A stretch of DNA of 64,000 nucleotides. Origin: Arthrobacter sp. StoSoilB22 (GTDB lineage: Bacteria > Actinomycetota > Actinomycetes > Actinomycetales > Micrococcaceae). Numbering within the stretch: position 1 is the first letter of the stretch; every line of letters starts with the position of its first letter. Made by a program: the position numbers and the translations under genes. The stretch lies in NCBI RefSeq assembly GCF_019977315.1, contig NZ_AP024652.1:4464001-4528000 (forward strand). The letters run 5' to 3'. Positions 7,578-15,654 of this stretch are shown in pieces. Under the pieces are notes generated by a model, which saw only the letters and a list, made by a program, of their open reading frames with translations, was not told the origin of the DNA and made no database searches.

Positions 7578-8420
7578 ATGTTTCATCAACGACTGGGCTG
7601 CTCGTCCATCAGCTTCCGCCACCAGGAACTGGGTGCGGCACTCCACACCATGCAGGGGCTCGGCTTCGAGGAGATCGATCTGGGCGCGCTTCCGGGCGTC
7701 TGCGATCATGTGCCGTACGTGCTTGACGCCGAGGCAGTGAAGGCGGTTGCCGCCGTCGTGCGTGAATCGGACCTGCGCGTCCGCTCGGTGAACGGCGACG
7801 TCGGCGACCTGAACGCAACGCTCGACGCCGGCGCCCAAGCGGCGCGCGAGAGGCACCTCGAGATGCTGCTCGCCTTGGCAGCCAAGACTGGCGCGAAAGC
7901 CTTGGTCCTGCCGTGTGGGGCGATCGATCACGAGCCGCTGCGGAGCTTGGAAGAAGACATCGACGTTGTAGCTGAACAGCTGATTCATGCCTCTGTTCGC
8001 GCTAAAGAGTTCGGCATCGAGCTGTGGACTGAATCCCTGCACTTCTACCGGCTGTGCTGGAACGCCGAACGCGCCCAACTCCTGGCCGACCGGCTGACTG
8101 GCTCGGAGGTTGGCCTGGTGATGGACTTCAGCCACATCGTGGCCTCCGGAGGGGACCCCGTGGACTTTGTTGACCGCTTCGCATCACGGGTAAAGCACGT
8201 CCACCTCCGCGATGCCAAGCCTGCCTCCGGCGACCAGCCGGGAAACATCAACCTCAGCATCGGTAACGGAGCCGCCGACTTTGCCGCAGGGTTGGCGGCG
8301 TTGGGAGGCGCCGGTTACTCCGGCCACTTCTCGCTGGAACTCGAAACCCGGGACGTCACCCACGACGAGCGCCCGGCCGCTGCCGCCAAGGCTGCCAGCT
8401 TCATCTCAGACCTCATCTAA
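7578..8420 (+). CDS. Sugar phosphate isomerase/epimerase (AP-endonuclease-2-like TIM barrel)
   Basis: 280 residues from the ATG at 7578, with AGGGGAT before it; an in-frame ATG at 7548 is possible but adds residues unlike the family. The xylose-isomerase-like TIM barrel shows the expected metal-ligand strands: ELWTES (Glu), VGLVMDFSH (Asp/His), VKHVHLRD (His) and FSLELETRD (Glu). Members isomerise or epimerise ketoses and keto-acids. As first gene of the plus operon it may interconvert tetrulose or pentulose epimers before the dehydrogenase or kinase step. The exact reaction is not deducible. Confidence 0.82.
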   Translation: MFHQRLGCSSISFRHQELGAALHTMQGLGFEEIDLGALPGVCDHVPYVLDAEAVKAVAAVVRESDLRVRSVNGDVGDLNATLDAGAQAARERHLEMLLALAAKTGAKALVLPCGAIDHEPLRSLEEDIDVVAEQLIHASVRAKEFGIELWTESLHFYRLCWNAERAQLLADRLTGSEVGLVMDFSHIVASGGDPVDFVDRFASRVKHVHLRDAKPASGDQPGNINLSIGNGAADFAAGLAALGGAGYSGHFSLELETRDVTHDERPAAAAKAASFISDLI

Positions 8421-8442
8421 CAACCACCATTCAAGGAGCACC

Positions 8443-9216
8443 ATGACCACCATCCAGCGCACCGCCGTCCTCACCGGAGCTACCTCCGATCGCGGCATCG
8501 GCCTGACCACCGCCCGCCGCTACGCCAACCAGGGCTGGGGCATCGTCATCCTGGACCTCGACGGTGAGAAGTCCGCCAAGGTTGCTGCGGAGATCGCCAA
8601 CGAATTCAACGTCCCGGCCTTCGGCTATGAAATCGACGTCGCCAATGAAGCGTCCGTCACCGCGGCCCAGGCCGCCGTCGCCGCAGAAGTTGCCGCCGGT
8701 AACCTCCCTGCCGTAGGCGCACTGGCCAACATTGCCGGCATCACCTCTCCCGTTCCCTTCCTGGAAACCACACTTGAACTGTGGCACAAAGTGATGGACG
8801 TTAACGCCACCGGCACCTACCTGGTCACCAAGGCCTTCCTGCCGGACATGATCGCAAACGGCTGGGGCCGCATCGTCAACATGTCCTCGGTCTCCGCCCA
8901 GCGCGGCGGCGGCGTGTTCGGCAAGGTTCCCTACTCCGCAGCCAAGGCCGCCATCCTGGGCTTCACCAAGGCACTCGCCCGCGAAATCGGGGAGACCGGC
9001 GTGACCGTCAACGCCATCACCCCCGGTGCAGTGGACACGAACATCCGCGTCGGCAGCACCGATGAGCAGGAAGCCGCCATCAACGCCGGCATCCCGCTGG
9101 GCCGCAACGCCACCACGGAGGAAGTAGCCGCCGTCATCACGTTCCTCTCCTCGGAAGACTCCGCGTACCTTACCGGAACCACCATCGACATCAACGGCGG
9201 CAGCCACATCCACTAA
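8443..9216 (+). CDS. SDR-family polyol/sugar dehydrogenase
   Basis: 257 residues, AAGGAG just before the ATG. A classical short-chain dehydrogenase: cofactor loop TGATSDRGIG (two residues longer than the usual TGxxxGxG), LDLD at the end of beta2 suggesting NAD, NIAG, catalytic Ser in NMSSVSAQ, and YSAAK with catalytic Tyr/Lys. It starts 22 nt after the isomerase gene. The combination with a DhaK-DhaL kinase and an RpiB-like isomerase matches what is known for the D-threitol/erythrulose pathway of Mycolicibacterium smegmatis, where an SDR oxidises D-threitol to D-erythrulose. That specific substrate is inference. Confidence 0.85.
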   Translation: MTTIQRTAVLTGATSDRGIGLTTARRYANQGWGIVILDLDGEKSAKVAAEIANEFNVPAFGYEIDVANEASVTAAQAAVAAEVAAGNLPAVGALANIAGITSPVPFLETTLELWHKVMDVNATGTYLVTKAFLPDMIANGWGRIVNMSSVSAQRGGGVFGKVPYSAAKAAILGFTKALAREIGETGVTVNAITPGAVDTNIRVGSTDEQEAAINAGIPLGRNATTEEVAAVITFLSSEDSAYLTGTTIDINGGSHIH

Positions 9217-9255
9217 GCCCCTCCCCCAGTCCGAAATCCAGAACCAGGACCCACC

Positions 9256-10992
9256 ATGACCAGAATCTTCAACGATCCCGCCGACTTCGCCGACGAAGCC
9301 CTCGCTGGCTTCTGCGATGCCCACTCGGACCTCGTCCGCCAGGTGGAAGGTGGCGCAGTGCGCCGCAGCCGCCCCTCAGCGCCCAAGGTTGCCGTCATCA
9401 CCGGTGGCGGCTCCGGGCACTACCCTGCCTTTGCCGGCATCATCGGTCCGGGATTCGCCGACGGCGCCGTGGTGGGAAACATCTTCACCTCGCCTTCCGC
9501 CCAGCAGGCTTACTCGGTGGCGAAGGCAGCCAATTCCGGAGCGGGAGTGGTGTTCACTTACGGGAACTACGCCGGCGACGTGATGAATTTCGGCATGGCG
9601 ACCGAGCGCCTGAACGCCGAGGGTATCCCCACCCACAACGTTCTGGTGACCGATGACATTGCCAGCGCATCACTCGACGAAGTTGAGAAGCGCCGGGGCA
9701 TCGCCGGGGACTTCGTGGTGTTCAAAGTCATGGGAGCTGCTGCCGAAGCCGGACTGGACCTGCACTCCGTGGTTCGCTTGGGGCGCAAGGCGAATGAGTT
9801 CACTCGAACCATTGGCACGGCATTCAGCGGCTGCACCTTCCCCGGCGCCGAGCAGCCTTTGTTCCGCCTTCCCGAAGGACAGATGGGCCTGGGGCTTGGT
9901 ATCCACGGCGAGCCTGGGCTCTTCGATACCGAGCTGCCGTCCGCCGTCGAGCTTGGCCGGGAACTGGTGCGACGCGTGCTGGCCGAGACGCCTGTGGGCG
10001 CTTCCACCCGCCTGGCCGTGCTCCTCAACGGCCTGGGCTCCACCAAGCACGAAGAACTCTTTGTCCTCTGGCGGACCGTGGCTCCCTTGCTGCGCGAGGC
10101 CGGTTACACGCTGGTCATGCCGGAGGTGGGCGAGCTGGTGACGAGCCTGGACATGGCCGGTGCCTCGTTGACGCTGACGTGGCTGGATGACGAACTGGAG
10201 GAGTACTGGACCGCTCCAGCGCTAACACCTGCATACCGTCGCGGTGCGGTGGGGTTCGCTGCCGCTTCCTCTGACACCGCGGAAGCTGAGACGGACAACG
10301 TTGCCGCTGCGGACTACTCCTCCACAGCCGAGTCCCGCGCATACGCTGCCCAGTGTCTTCGAGCCTTGGACACGACGGCCACGCTGCTCCGCGATTCCGA
10401 ATCAATCCTCGGGGACATGGACGCAATCGCCGGCGACGGCGATCACGGCCGTGGCATGGTTCGCGGATCAGCAGCCGCCCTGGAAGCAGCAACCGTGGCC
10501 CTTGAGCGTGGCGCAGGTGCCGGCTCGCTACTGGCCGCTGCCGGCGATGCGTGGGCAGATAAGGCCGGCGGCACGTCGGGCGTCCTCTGGGGTGCCGGAC
10601 TGCGCGCCTTAGGCGAACGGTTGGGGGACGCAGAAACCCCGACGCCGGACGTCCTAGCCCAGTCTGTTCGAGCTTTCGCGGACCGCATCGCGAGCCTCGG
10701 GAAAGCCGACATCGGCGACAAGACCATGATGGATGCCCTGCTTCCGTTCGCGTCCTCACTGGAGGACCGCATCTCCTCCGGCGCTGTTGCGGAGGACGCT
10801 TGGGCAGCTGCCGCAGCCGACGCTACAGCGGCTGCTGCGTCCACCGCGGAACTTCGCCCCCTCAAGGGTCGGGCCCGGCCACTGGCCGAAAAGAGCATCG
10901 GCACGCCGGATCCCGGGGCGACGTCGCTCGCCATGGTGTTCGCCGCCGTCGGGCCCCATTTCACAGCCGTTCCCGTTGCAGCAACCCACTAG
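9256..10992 (+). CDS. DhaK-DhaL two-domain ketose kinase (dihydroxyacetone/erythrulose kinase family)
   Basis: 578 residues. Residues 1-330 are a DhaK domain with GGGSGHYP, TYGNYAGDVMNF and GIHGEPG, whose histidine binds the ketone as a hemiaminal. A linker of about 40 residues leads to a DhaL ATP-binding domain (residues 375-575) with GDGDHGRGM, whose aspartates bind Mg-ATP, and DKAGGTSGVLWG. The single-chain ATP-dependent form phosphorylates dihydroxyacetone, or D- or L-erythrulose in some actinobacteria. It sits between a dehydrogenase and an RpiB-like isomerase, which favours a tetrulose over dihydroxyacetone. 39 nt after the SDR gene, 9 nt before the next. Confidence 0.88.
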   Translation: MTRIFNDPADFADEALAGFCDAHSDLVRQVEGGAVRRSRPSAPKVAVITGGGSGHYPAFAGIIGPGFADGAVVGNIFTSPSAQQAYSVAKAANSGAGVVFTYGNYAGDVMNFGMATERLNAEGIPTHNVLVTDDIASASLDEVEKRRGIAGDFVVFKVMGAAAEAGLDLHSVVRLGRKANEFTRTIGTAFSGCTFPGAEQPLFRLPEGQMGLGLGIHGEPGLFDTELPSAVELGRELVRRVLAETPVGASTRLAVLLNGLGSTKHEELFVLWRTVAPLLREAGYTLVMPEVGELVTSLDMAGASLTLTWLDDELEEYWTAPALTPAYRRGAVGFAAASSDTAEAETDNVAAADYSSTAESRAYAAQCLRALDTTATLLRDSESILGDMDAIAGDGDHGRGMVRGSAAALEAATVALERGAGAGSLLAAAGDAWADKAGGTSGVLWGAGLRALGERLGDAETPTPDVLAQSVRAFADRIASLGKADIGDKTMMDALLPFASSLEDRISSGAVAEDAWAAAAADATAAAASTAELRPLKGRARPLAEKSIGTPDPGATSLAMVFAAVGPHFTAVPVAATH

Positions 10993-11001
10993 GAGAATTT
11001 C

Positions 11002-11460
11002 ATGCGCATCATTGTGGGCGCCGACGAAGCCGGCGTTGATTACAAAGACCGAATCATGGCCGATCTTGAGGCCGACTCCAGGATCACCGAAGTGATCGAC
11101 ATCGGAGTGAACCGCGCGGACGAGGACTTCACCAGGCCCTACCCCTACGTGGGCATCGCCGCCGGTGAAATGATCCGGGACGGCAAGGCTGACAGGGCCA
11201 TCCTTTTCTGCGGCACAGGCATTGGTGTGGCGATCGCAGCCAACAAGGTCCCGGGTATCCGTGCCACGGCTGCCCATGATTCGTTCTCCGTGGAGAGGTC
11301 CATCCTGTCCAACGACTGCCAGGTCCTCACCATGGGCCAACGCGTTGTGGGCGTGGAACTGGCCCGTCGCTTGGCCAAGGAATGGATCGGCTACGCGTTC
11401 GATCCCGAATCCGGGTCGGCCGCCAAGGTGAAGGTACTCATGGACTTCGAGGGCTGCTGA
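11002..11460 (+). CDS. RpiB/LacA-LacB-type sugar phosphate isomerase, candidate erythrulose-4-phosphate isomerase
   Basis: 152 residues with AGGAG before the ATG. The fold and motifs are those of the RpiB family: MRIIVGADEAG at the N terminus, the phosphate/anion loop FCGTGIGVAIAANK with the active-site cysteine, and a histidine in ATAAHDSF. Family members interconvert ribose/ribulose 5-phosphate, allose/allulose 6-phosphate, galactose/tagatose 6-phosphate, or D-erythrulose 4-phosphate and D-erythrose 4-phosphate. With the kinase gene 9 nt upstream and a dedicated transketolase in the divergent operon, the last reaction is the best guess. Last gene of the operon. Confidence 0.85.
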   Translation: MRIIVGADEAGVDYKDRIMADLEADSRITEVIDIGVNRADEDFTRPYPYVGIAAGEMIRDGKADRAILFCGTGIGVAIAANKVPGIRATAAHDSFSVERSILSNDCQVLTMGQRVVGVELARRLAKEWIGYAFDPESGSAAKVKVLMDFEGC

Positions 11461-11489
11461 ACAGCTCTTCCCAGGCCGGGCAGTAGGGG

Positions 11490-12878
11490 CTAGAAGCCGC
11501 CGCCACCCGCCCCGGTTTCACCGGCCATGTTGGCAAAGCGGGAGTAATGGCCCTGGAATGCCACCACGATGTCCTTGGTGGGACCGTTACGGTGCTTGGC
11601 GATGAGGATGTCAGCTTCGCCTGCGCGCGGTGACTCTTTGTCGTAGACGTCCTCACGGTGGAGCAGGATCACCATATCGGCGTCCTGCTCAATGGAGCCG
11701 GATTCACGGAGGTCGGACACCATGGGGCGCTTGTCCTGGCGCTGCTCGGAACCACGGTTCAGCTGCGACAGGGCAATGACGGGAACCTGAAGCTCCTTGG
11801 CGAGCAGCTTGAGCGCACGCGAGAACTCGGAAACTTCCTGCTGGCGCGATTCCACCTTTTTGCCGGAGCTCATGAGCTGGAGGTAGTCGAGGATCACGAG
11901 CTTGAGGTCGTGCTGTTGCTTGAGGCGGCGGCACTTGGCGCGGATTTCCATGAGGGACATGTTGGGGCTGTCATCAATAAACAGCGGAGCATCGTTCATG
12001 CGACCCATGGTGGTGGCGATCTTGGACCATTGCTCGTCCTTGATGGTGCCCTTGCGGAGATCCTGCAGGCCAATGGTCGCTTCTGCTGAGAGAAGACGCA
12101 TCGCAATTTCGTTCCGGCCCATTTCCAAGGAGAACATGACCGTGGCCAGGTTGTTCTTGATGGCAGCGGAGCGGGCAAAGTCCAGCGCGAACGTGGACTT
12201 ACCCACGGCAGGACGGGCGGCGATAACGATCATCTGGCCCGGGTGGAGTCCGTGCGTCAGTTCGTCCAGTTCGTAGAAGCCGGTGGGAACGCCGGTCATG
12301 CCCTCGCCGCGGTGACCCGAAGCTTCGATCTCGTCCACGGTGGACTCCATGACGTCCTTCAACGCCACGTAATCCTCGGCAGTACGCTTTTCCGCCACCG
12401 CGTACACCTCGGCCTGCGCCTGGTTGACGAGGTCTTCCACCTCGCCGTCCTGGCCGTAGCCCATCTGGACGATTTTGGTGCCGGCGTTAACAAGGCGCCG
12501 TAGCACCGCACGCTCTGCAACGATCTCAGCGTAGTAGCCTGCGTTGGCCGCCGTTGGCACGGTCTGAATGAGCTCGTGGAGGTAGGCGGGGCCGCCGATA
12601 CGGTTGATCTCACCACGCTTGGTCAGTTCATCCGAGACGGTGACGGCGTCAGCGGGTTCACCGCGGCCGTAGAGGTCAATGATGGACTCATAGATGGTCT
12701 CGTGGGCGGGACGGTAGAAGTCGTGTCCGCGAACGATCTCCACGACGTCGGCAATTGCGTCCTTGGACAGCATCATTCCACCGAGCACCGACTGTTCAGC
12801 GGGGATGTCCTGGGGAGGTTTCCGGCTCGAGTCCGAAGCGCGTGAGCCCTCGATTGAGTCCAAGTGCGTTACTGACAA
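11490..12878 (-). CDS. dnaB: Replicative DNA helicase DnaB
   Basis: 462 residues from a TTG at 12878. GGAGG lies 6 nt before this TTG, and the resulting N terminus MSVTHLDS fits the family; the frame is open to 12950 but that part has no ribosome-binding site. The DnaB N-terminal domain (about residues 25-130, DIPAEQSVLGGMM) is followed by the RecA-like motor with Walker A ARPAVGKST, Walker B LVILDYLQL and KHRNGPT near the arginine finger. No intein. It unwinds DNA ahead of the replication fork. In many bacteria dnaB directly follows rplI; here it lies about 15.7 kb away in the same orientation. Its upstream region holds a DnaA-box cluster. Confidence 0.96.
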   Translation of the reverse strand: MSVTHLDSIEGSRASDSSRKPPQDIPAEQSVLGGMMLSKDAIADVVEIVRGHDFYRPAHETIYESIIDLYGRGEPADAVTVSDELTKRGEINRIGGPAYLHELIQTVPTAANAGYYAEIVAERAVLRRLVNAGTKIVQMGYGQDGEVEDLVNQAQAEVYAVAEKRTAEDYVALKDVMESTVDEIEASGHRGEGMTGVPTGFYELDELTHGLHPGQMIVIAARPAVGKSTFALDFARSAAIKNNLATVMFSLEMGRNEIAMRLLSAEATIGLQDLRKGTIKDEQWSKIATTMGRMNDAPLFIDDSPNMSLMEIRAKCRRLKQQHDLKLVILDYLQLMSSGKKVESRQQEVSEFSRALKLLAKELQVPVIALSQLNRGSEQRQDKRPMVSDLRESGSIEQDADMVILLHREDVYDKESPRAGEADILIAKHRNGPTKDIVVAFQGHYSRFANMAGETGAGGGGF

Positions 12879-13463
12879 AGCCGTCCTCCATTTGTGTGCC
12901 GCTGTAGAGCTGAACTCCCTGGCGGCCCGTAAAGCGCAGTGCGTGGCCAAGTGTCCGCCTGGTGCATCTCACGATGTCACGCAGGCCCGACAGAATAGCC
13001 GCGTCCACAGGTTATCCACAGTGGCTTCCATGGGCTCTTCTCAAGTGGTGACTTTTTGGAAGCCCAGGAAACACTTTCGCGGGATATTCGTGCCCAAAAT
13101 GGACACTCCAGACACGTTACAGCAGGTGCTTCACACCCCCTGTGGATAACCTGTGGAATACCAGCCAGAGGTTGTGCACAGACTGTGCGTTACCCTGTGG
13201 ATAGAGAATTTCTTTCACGGGAAATAACGCTCTGACCTGCGGAAACACTCCCCACACGCTGTGGACGCGAGAAAGTTTTGCCAGCAATTAATCCACAGAC
13301 ACTACAGCTCCGGGGGTCATCCAAGGACGGAAAATCCGGTGATACATACTCGAAATGTGATGCATCTTACAAAACCGTCTTTAATTTGACAGAGATCTCT
13401 CAGAAGCCTATGCCGGAAGTGGAATGTGCTGTGGATAACCAAGTTCTGGCATAAGCTCTAGGC
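12879..13463. other. 585-bp non-coding region with a DnaA-box cluster
   Basis: No gene is supported here. Three perfect DnaA boxes (TTATCCACA or its complement) are at 13012-13020 (plus), 13141-13149 (minus) and 13430-13438 (minus). One-mismatch boxes are at 13172-13180 (TTGTGCACA), 13196-13204 (TGTGGATAG) and 13289-13297 (TAATCCACA). Weaker TCCACA or TGTGGA matches occur at 13001, 13152 and 13260. The stretch 13340-13395 is AT-richer than its surroundings. It could be a DnaA-binding regulatory or titration site, or part of an origin; the dnaA-dnaN pair that normally flanks oriC in this group is not in the window. Confidence 0.7.
13452..13457 (+). promoter_or_regulatory. -10 box TAAGCT, leaderless start
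   Basis: TAAGCT ends exactly 6 nt before the ATG at 13464, which lacks a ribosome-binding site. Transcription would start at or next to the A of ATG. Confidence 0.5.
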
Positions 13464-13943
13464 ATGGGGATGAACTTTGGTGACGTACTGACGATTGTCC
13501 TTCCGCTTCTTGTCCTCGTGGGCCTGCTGTGGGCGCTCACGGCAGCCTTCAAGCCGCGCGATACCGGCCTTTCCGACGCCGAGAGGTATCAACGCGAACT
13601 GGCGGCACGTTCCGCTGCCCACCAAGCGTCCCAAGTGCGGGAGGCACTGGCCCTTCGCGCCCGCATAGATGCCACTACCAAGCCGAGCCAGAACGAGGCC
13701 AGCCATCGCGAGCAGGTGGAGAACAGCAGGACGGCCATTCAGGCACAGGCTGCGCGGTCTCACGCTGCCGGACAAACGGGACACCAACCAGCAGTGCTCC
13801 CCAACGGTCAACTGAACCCTCAACTGGCCTTCGAGTTACAAAACCTGGTCCGCAGCGGTAAAAAGATCGAGGCCATCAAAGTCCTCCGCCAGGCCACCCA
13901 TTCAGATTTGCTTACTGCCAAGAACTACGTAGATCGGCTATGA
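13464..13943 (+). CDS. Membrane-anchored protein with C-terminal L7/L12-like domain
   Basis: 159 residues. Residues 7-28 are one transmembrane segment (LTIVLPLLVLVGLLWALTAAF). A charged, probably helical linker follows. The last 45 residues (LQNLVRSGKKIEAIKVLRQATHSDLLTAKNYVDRL) have the helix pattern of the ribosomal protein L7/L12 C-terminal domain, in which GxKIxAIKxLR and LxxAKxxVD are conserved. In the ribosome this fold contacts translation factors; in membrane proteins its role is not established. Only 7 nt separate it from the next gene, a relative, so the two form an operon. Leaderless start from TAAGCT. Confidence 0.7.
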   Translation: MGMNFGDVLTIVLPLLVLVGLLWALTAAFKPRDTGLSDAERYQRELAARSAAHQASQVREALALRARIDATTKPSQNEASHREQVENSRTAIQAQAARSHAAGQTGHQPAVLPNGQLNPQLAFELQNLVRSGKKIEAIKVLRQATHSDLLTAKNYVDRL

Positions 13944-13950
13944 CGACGCC

Positions 13951-14523
13951 ATGGATTCCATCCTCATCCCGCTCCTGATCCTCGTTGCGGTCATTGCGGG
14001 AGTGCTCCTGCTTATTCGCTCTTTCACCAAGCGCTCCGTCGAAAGCAAGGCCGACTTCGCAGCGGCGAATGCACCCAAGGACGCGGTTGAGTTGGCCAGA
14101 GAGTCTGCAGCGAAGCTGAATCAAGAGCAGCACAGGCAGCTCTACTCGCTCATTGCTCAGGGACAGGGCATGGCGGCCATCAAGCTTTACCTGCAGGCGA
14201 CTGGAGAGGGCCTGCGGGCCTCGCGTGACGCCGTCGGCGCACTGGCGGCGCACCCCCAGCCGTTCACTCCGGAAGCCACACCCAAAGATTTGATTGCCGA
14301 CGACGACGAGCCTGAACGTTTCCCCTACAGGTACAGGGCAATCGTCAGTAAGGGCGATGTCACCCGGGAAGTGAGCAGCAACATGCTCAACGACGAGATT
14401 TACGGTCGTATCCGCACGCTGGCAAAGAGCGGCGATGTTGAGGGCGCGGCACTTGCTTTGACGCGCCACTCAGACATCAACATCAAGCAGGCCCGCGAGT
14501 TCATTGAGCTGTTGGACGACTGA
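13951..14523 (+). CDS. Membrane-anchored protein with two L7/L12-like modules
   Basis: 190 residues. Residues 4-24 form a transmembrane helix (LIPLLILVAVIAGVLLLI). Two L7/L12-like modules follow: QLYSLIAQGQGMAAIKLYLQ..ASRDAVGAL at about residues 50-90, and RIRTLAKSGDVEGAALALTR..IKQAREFIELL at about 150-188. Between them is an acidic stretch (DDDEPERFPYRYRA). It seems to be a duplicated version of the protein encoded just upstream. No enzymatic motif is present. Both proteins should sit in the cytoplasmic membrane with the L7/L12-like parts inside the cell. Stops 3 nt from the convergent zinc-ribbon gene. Confidence 0.65.
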   Translation: MDSILIPLLILVAVIAGVLLLIRSFTKRSVESKADFAAANAPKDAVELARESAAKLNQEQHRQLYSLIAQGQGMAAIKLYLQATGEGLRASRDAVGALAAHPQPFTPEATPKDLIADDDEPERFPYRYRAIVSKGDVTREVSSNMLNDEIYGRIRTLAKSGDVEGAALALTRHSDINIKQAREFIELLDD

Positions 14524-14526
14524 AAG

Positions 14527-14895
14527 CTAGAAGTCGAACAAGTCCCCCAGGAAACCTTCCTTCTTCTTGCGCTTGCGGCCGTACTGGTCGCGACCATAGC
14601 CGTCGCGTCGGTCGTCATCCCTCCGGTCGTAGTCGCGCCTATCCCTATCGTCGTACCGCGGCTGCTGTGGCCGGGACTCGAAGGGGTTGTAGATGGGCGG
14701 GGGCGCGATCGGCGGCTGGGACGGTGCGGCGGCAGGCCGGGCAGGGGCTGGAATGGTCTCCGCAGCGACCCGGTCAATGATCTTGTCCAGCTCCCCGCGA
14801 TCCAGCCACACGCCCCTGCACTGCGGGCAGTAGTCGATCTCCACGCCGCTTCGTTCGCTCATCACCAGGTCAATGGAATCCACAGGACATTTCAT
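14527..14895 (-). CDS. zf-TFIIB zinc-ribbon protein
   Basis: 122 residues from the ATG at 14895, giving MKCPVDS, the normal N terminus of the family; an in-frame ATG at 14922 is possible. CP (residue 3) and CPQC in DYCPQCRGVWLDRGELDKII form the TFIIB-like zinc ribbon (residues 1-45). The rest is a proline-rich stretch and a run of Arg/Asp-rich repeats (YDDRDRRDYDRRDDDRRDG), ending in KRKKKEGFLGDLFDF. The family is widespread, small and of unknown function; nucleic acid or protein binding is likely. Convergent with the L7/L12-like operon. Confidence 0.75.
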   Translation of the reverse strand: MKCPVDSIDLVMSERSGVEIDYCPQCRGVWLDRGELDKIIDRVAAETIPAPARPAAAPSQPPIAPPPIYNPFESRPQQPRYDDRDRRDYDRRDDDRRDGYGRDQYGRKRKKKEGFLGDLFDF

Positions 14896-14932
14896 GTTTG
14901 CCCCAACGATCGGCCCTGGCAATTAGTTCGTC

Positions 14933-15559
14933 CTATCTGCCTGCTGAGATTCCGGCAAGCAACTGTTCAAACGGCAGCGACTCAAGTGCATCGTTCTTCC
15001 GGTGCGGCTGGGAACCGCTCAATAGTTGCACGAGTTCACCGGCCGCTCGGTCTACGCGCACCGACAGGGGCGAGGCGCCGTCGTCGGTGTTTCCCCAGTC
15101 CTGCGGCCCCGCGAAGACGCCGGTGGCCGCAATCCTGGTGTGCAGGTAGCTGAACAGGGGACGCATTGCGTAGTCGAGGACCATCTGGTGGCGGTCGGTG
15201 CCGCCTGTGGCGCCCAGCAGCACGGCTTTGCCGTCCAACGACTTCGGGTCCAGGACGTCGATGAACGACTTGAACAGGCCGCTGTAAGAGGCGCTGAAGA
15301 CGGGGCTGACGGCGATGATGGCGTCAGAATCCTCGACGCCGGCAATCACGTCCGCCAGGCGCGGTGCGGCATAGCCGGTGACGAAGTTGTTGGCGATGTC
15401 CACTGCGAGGTCGCGCAGTTCAACGACGTCAATCTTCGCGTCGTACCCGGCCGCGCGCAGTTGCCGCTCGGTGGAGGCGGCCAGCTGGTCGGCCAGCAAG
15501 CGGCTCGACGACGGGACGCCGAGTCCGGCGGAAAGTACGGTGATGCGGCGGGTTTCCAT
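14933..15559 (-). CDS. NADPH-dependent FMN reductase family protein
   Basis: 208 residues from the ATG at 15559, preceded by AGGAGA. A flavodoxin-like fold: the phosphate loop is SAGLGVPSSSR (residues 8-18), then the substrate strand AIIAVSPVFSASYSGLFKSFIDVL (about 80-103) with the pattern of the CE1759/MsuE-type FMN reductases. These supply reduced FMN to monooxygenases or take part in redox defence. It lies alone; a short dyad (15593-15604) is 34 nt upstream. Partner oxygenase not visible. Confidence 0.82.
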   Translation of the reverse strand: METRRITVLSAGLGVPSSSRLLADQLAASTERQLRAAGYDAKIDVVELRDLAVDIANNFVTGYAAPRLADVIAGVEDSDAIIAVSPVFSASYSGLFKSFIDVLDPKSLDGKAVLLGATGGTDRHQMVLDYAMRPLFSYLHTRIAATGVFAGPQDWGNTDDGASPLSVRVDRAAGELVQLLSGSQPHRKNDALESLPFEQLLAGISAGR

Positions 15560-15592
15560 GGCATTCTCCTGTTGCTCGTTCATCCAGCTTAC

Positions 15593-15604
15593 ATGCATTT
15601 GCAT
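15593..15604. promoter_or_regulatory. Small dyad upstream of the FMN reductase gene
   Basis: ATGCA (15593-15597) and TGCAT (15600-15604) flank TT, within the presumed promoter. It could be an operator; the symmetry is short, so chance is possible. Confidence 0.3.
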
Positions 15605-15654
15605 CTAAATCACTGAACGGGTGATGAGTCAGAAGTATTCCCGCGGCGTCTTGG

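Noticed and set aside
8431..9324. 297-codon minus-strand open frame
   Set aside because: Antisense to the SDR gene, extremely Gly/Asp/Val-rich, no ribosome-binding site.
11490..12878. Intein in dnaB
   Set aside because: The helicase motor is continuous and of normal length (462 residues); no splicing-domain motifs.
12951..13463. Canonical oriC
   Set aside because: DnaA boxes are present but dnaA and dnaN are not in the window, so I report a DnaA-box cluster and do not call an origin.
14581..14700. Short tandem-like repeats (CGGTCGT type) as a repeat array or CRISPR
   Set aside because: They encode the Arg/Asp-rich tail of the zinc-ribbon protein; there are no regular spacers. No CRISPR array or cas gene was seen anywhere in the window.
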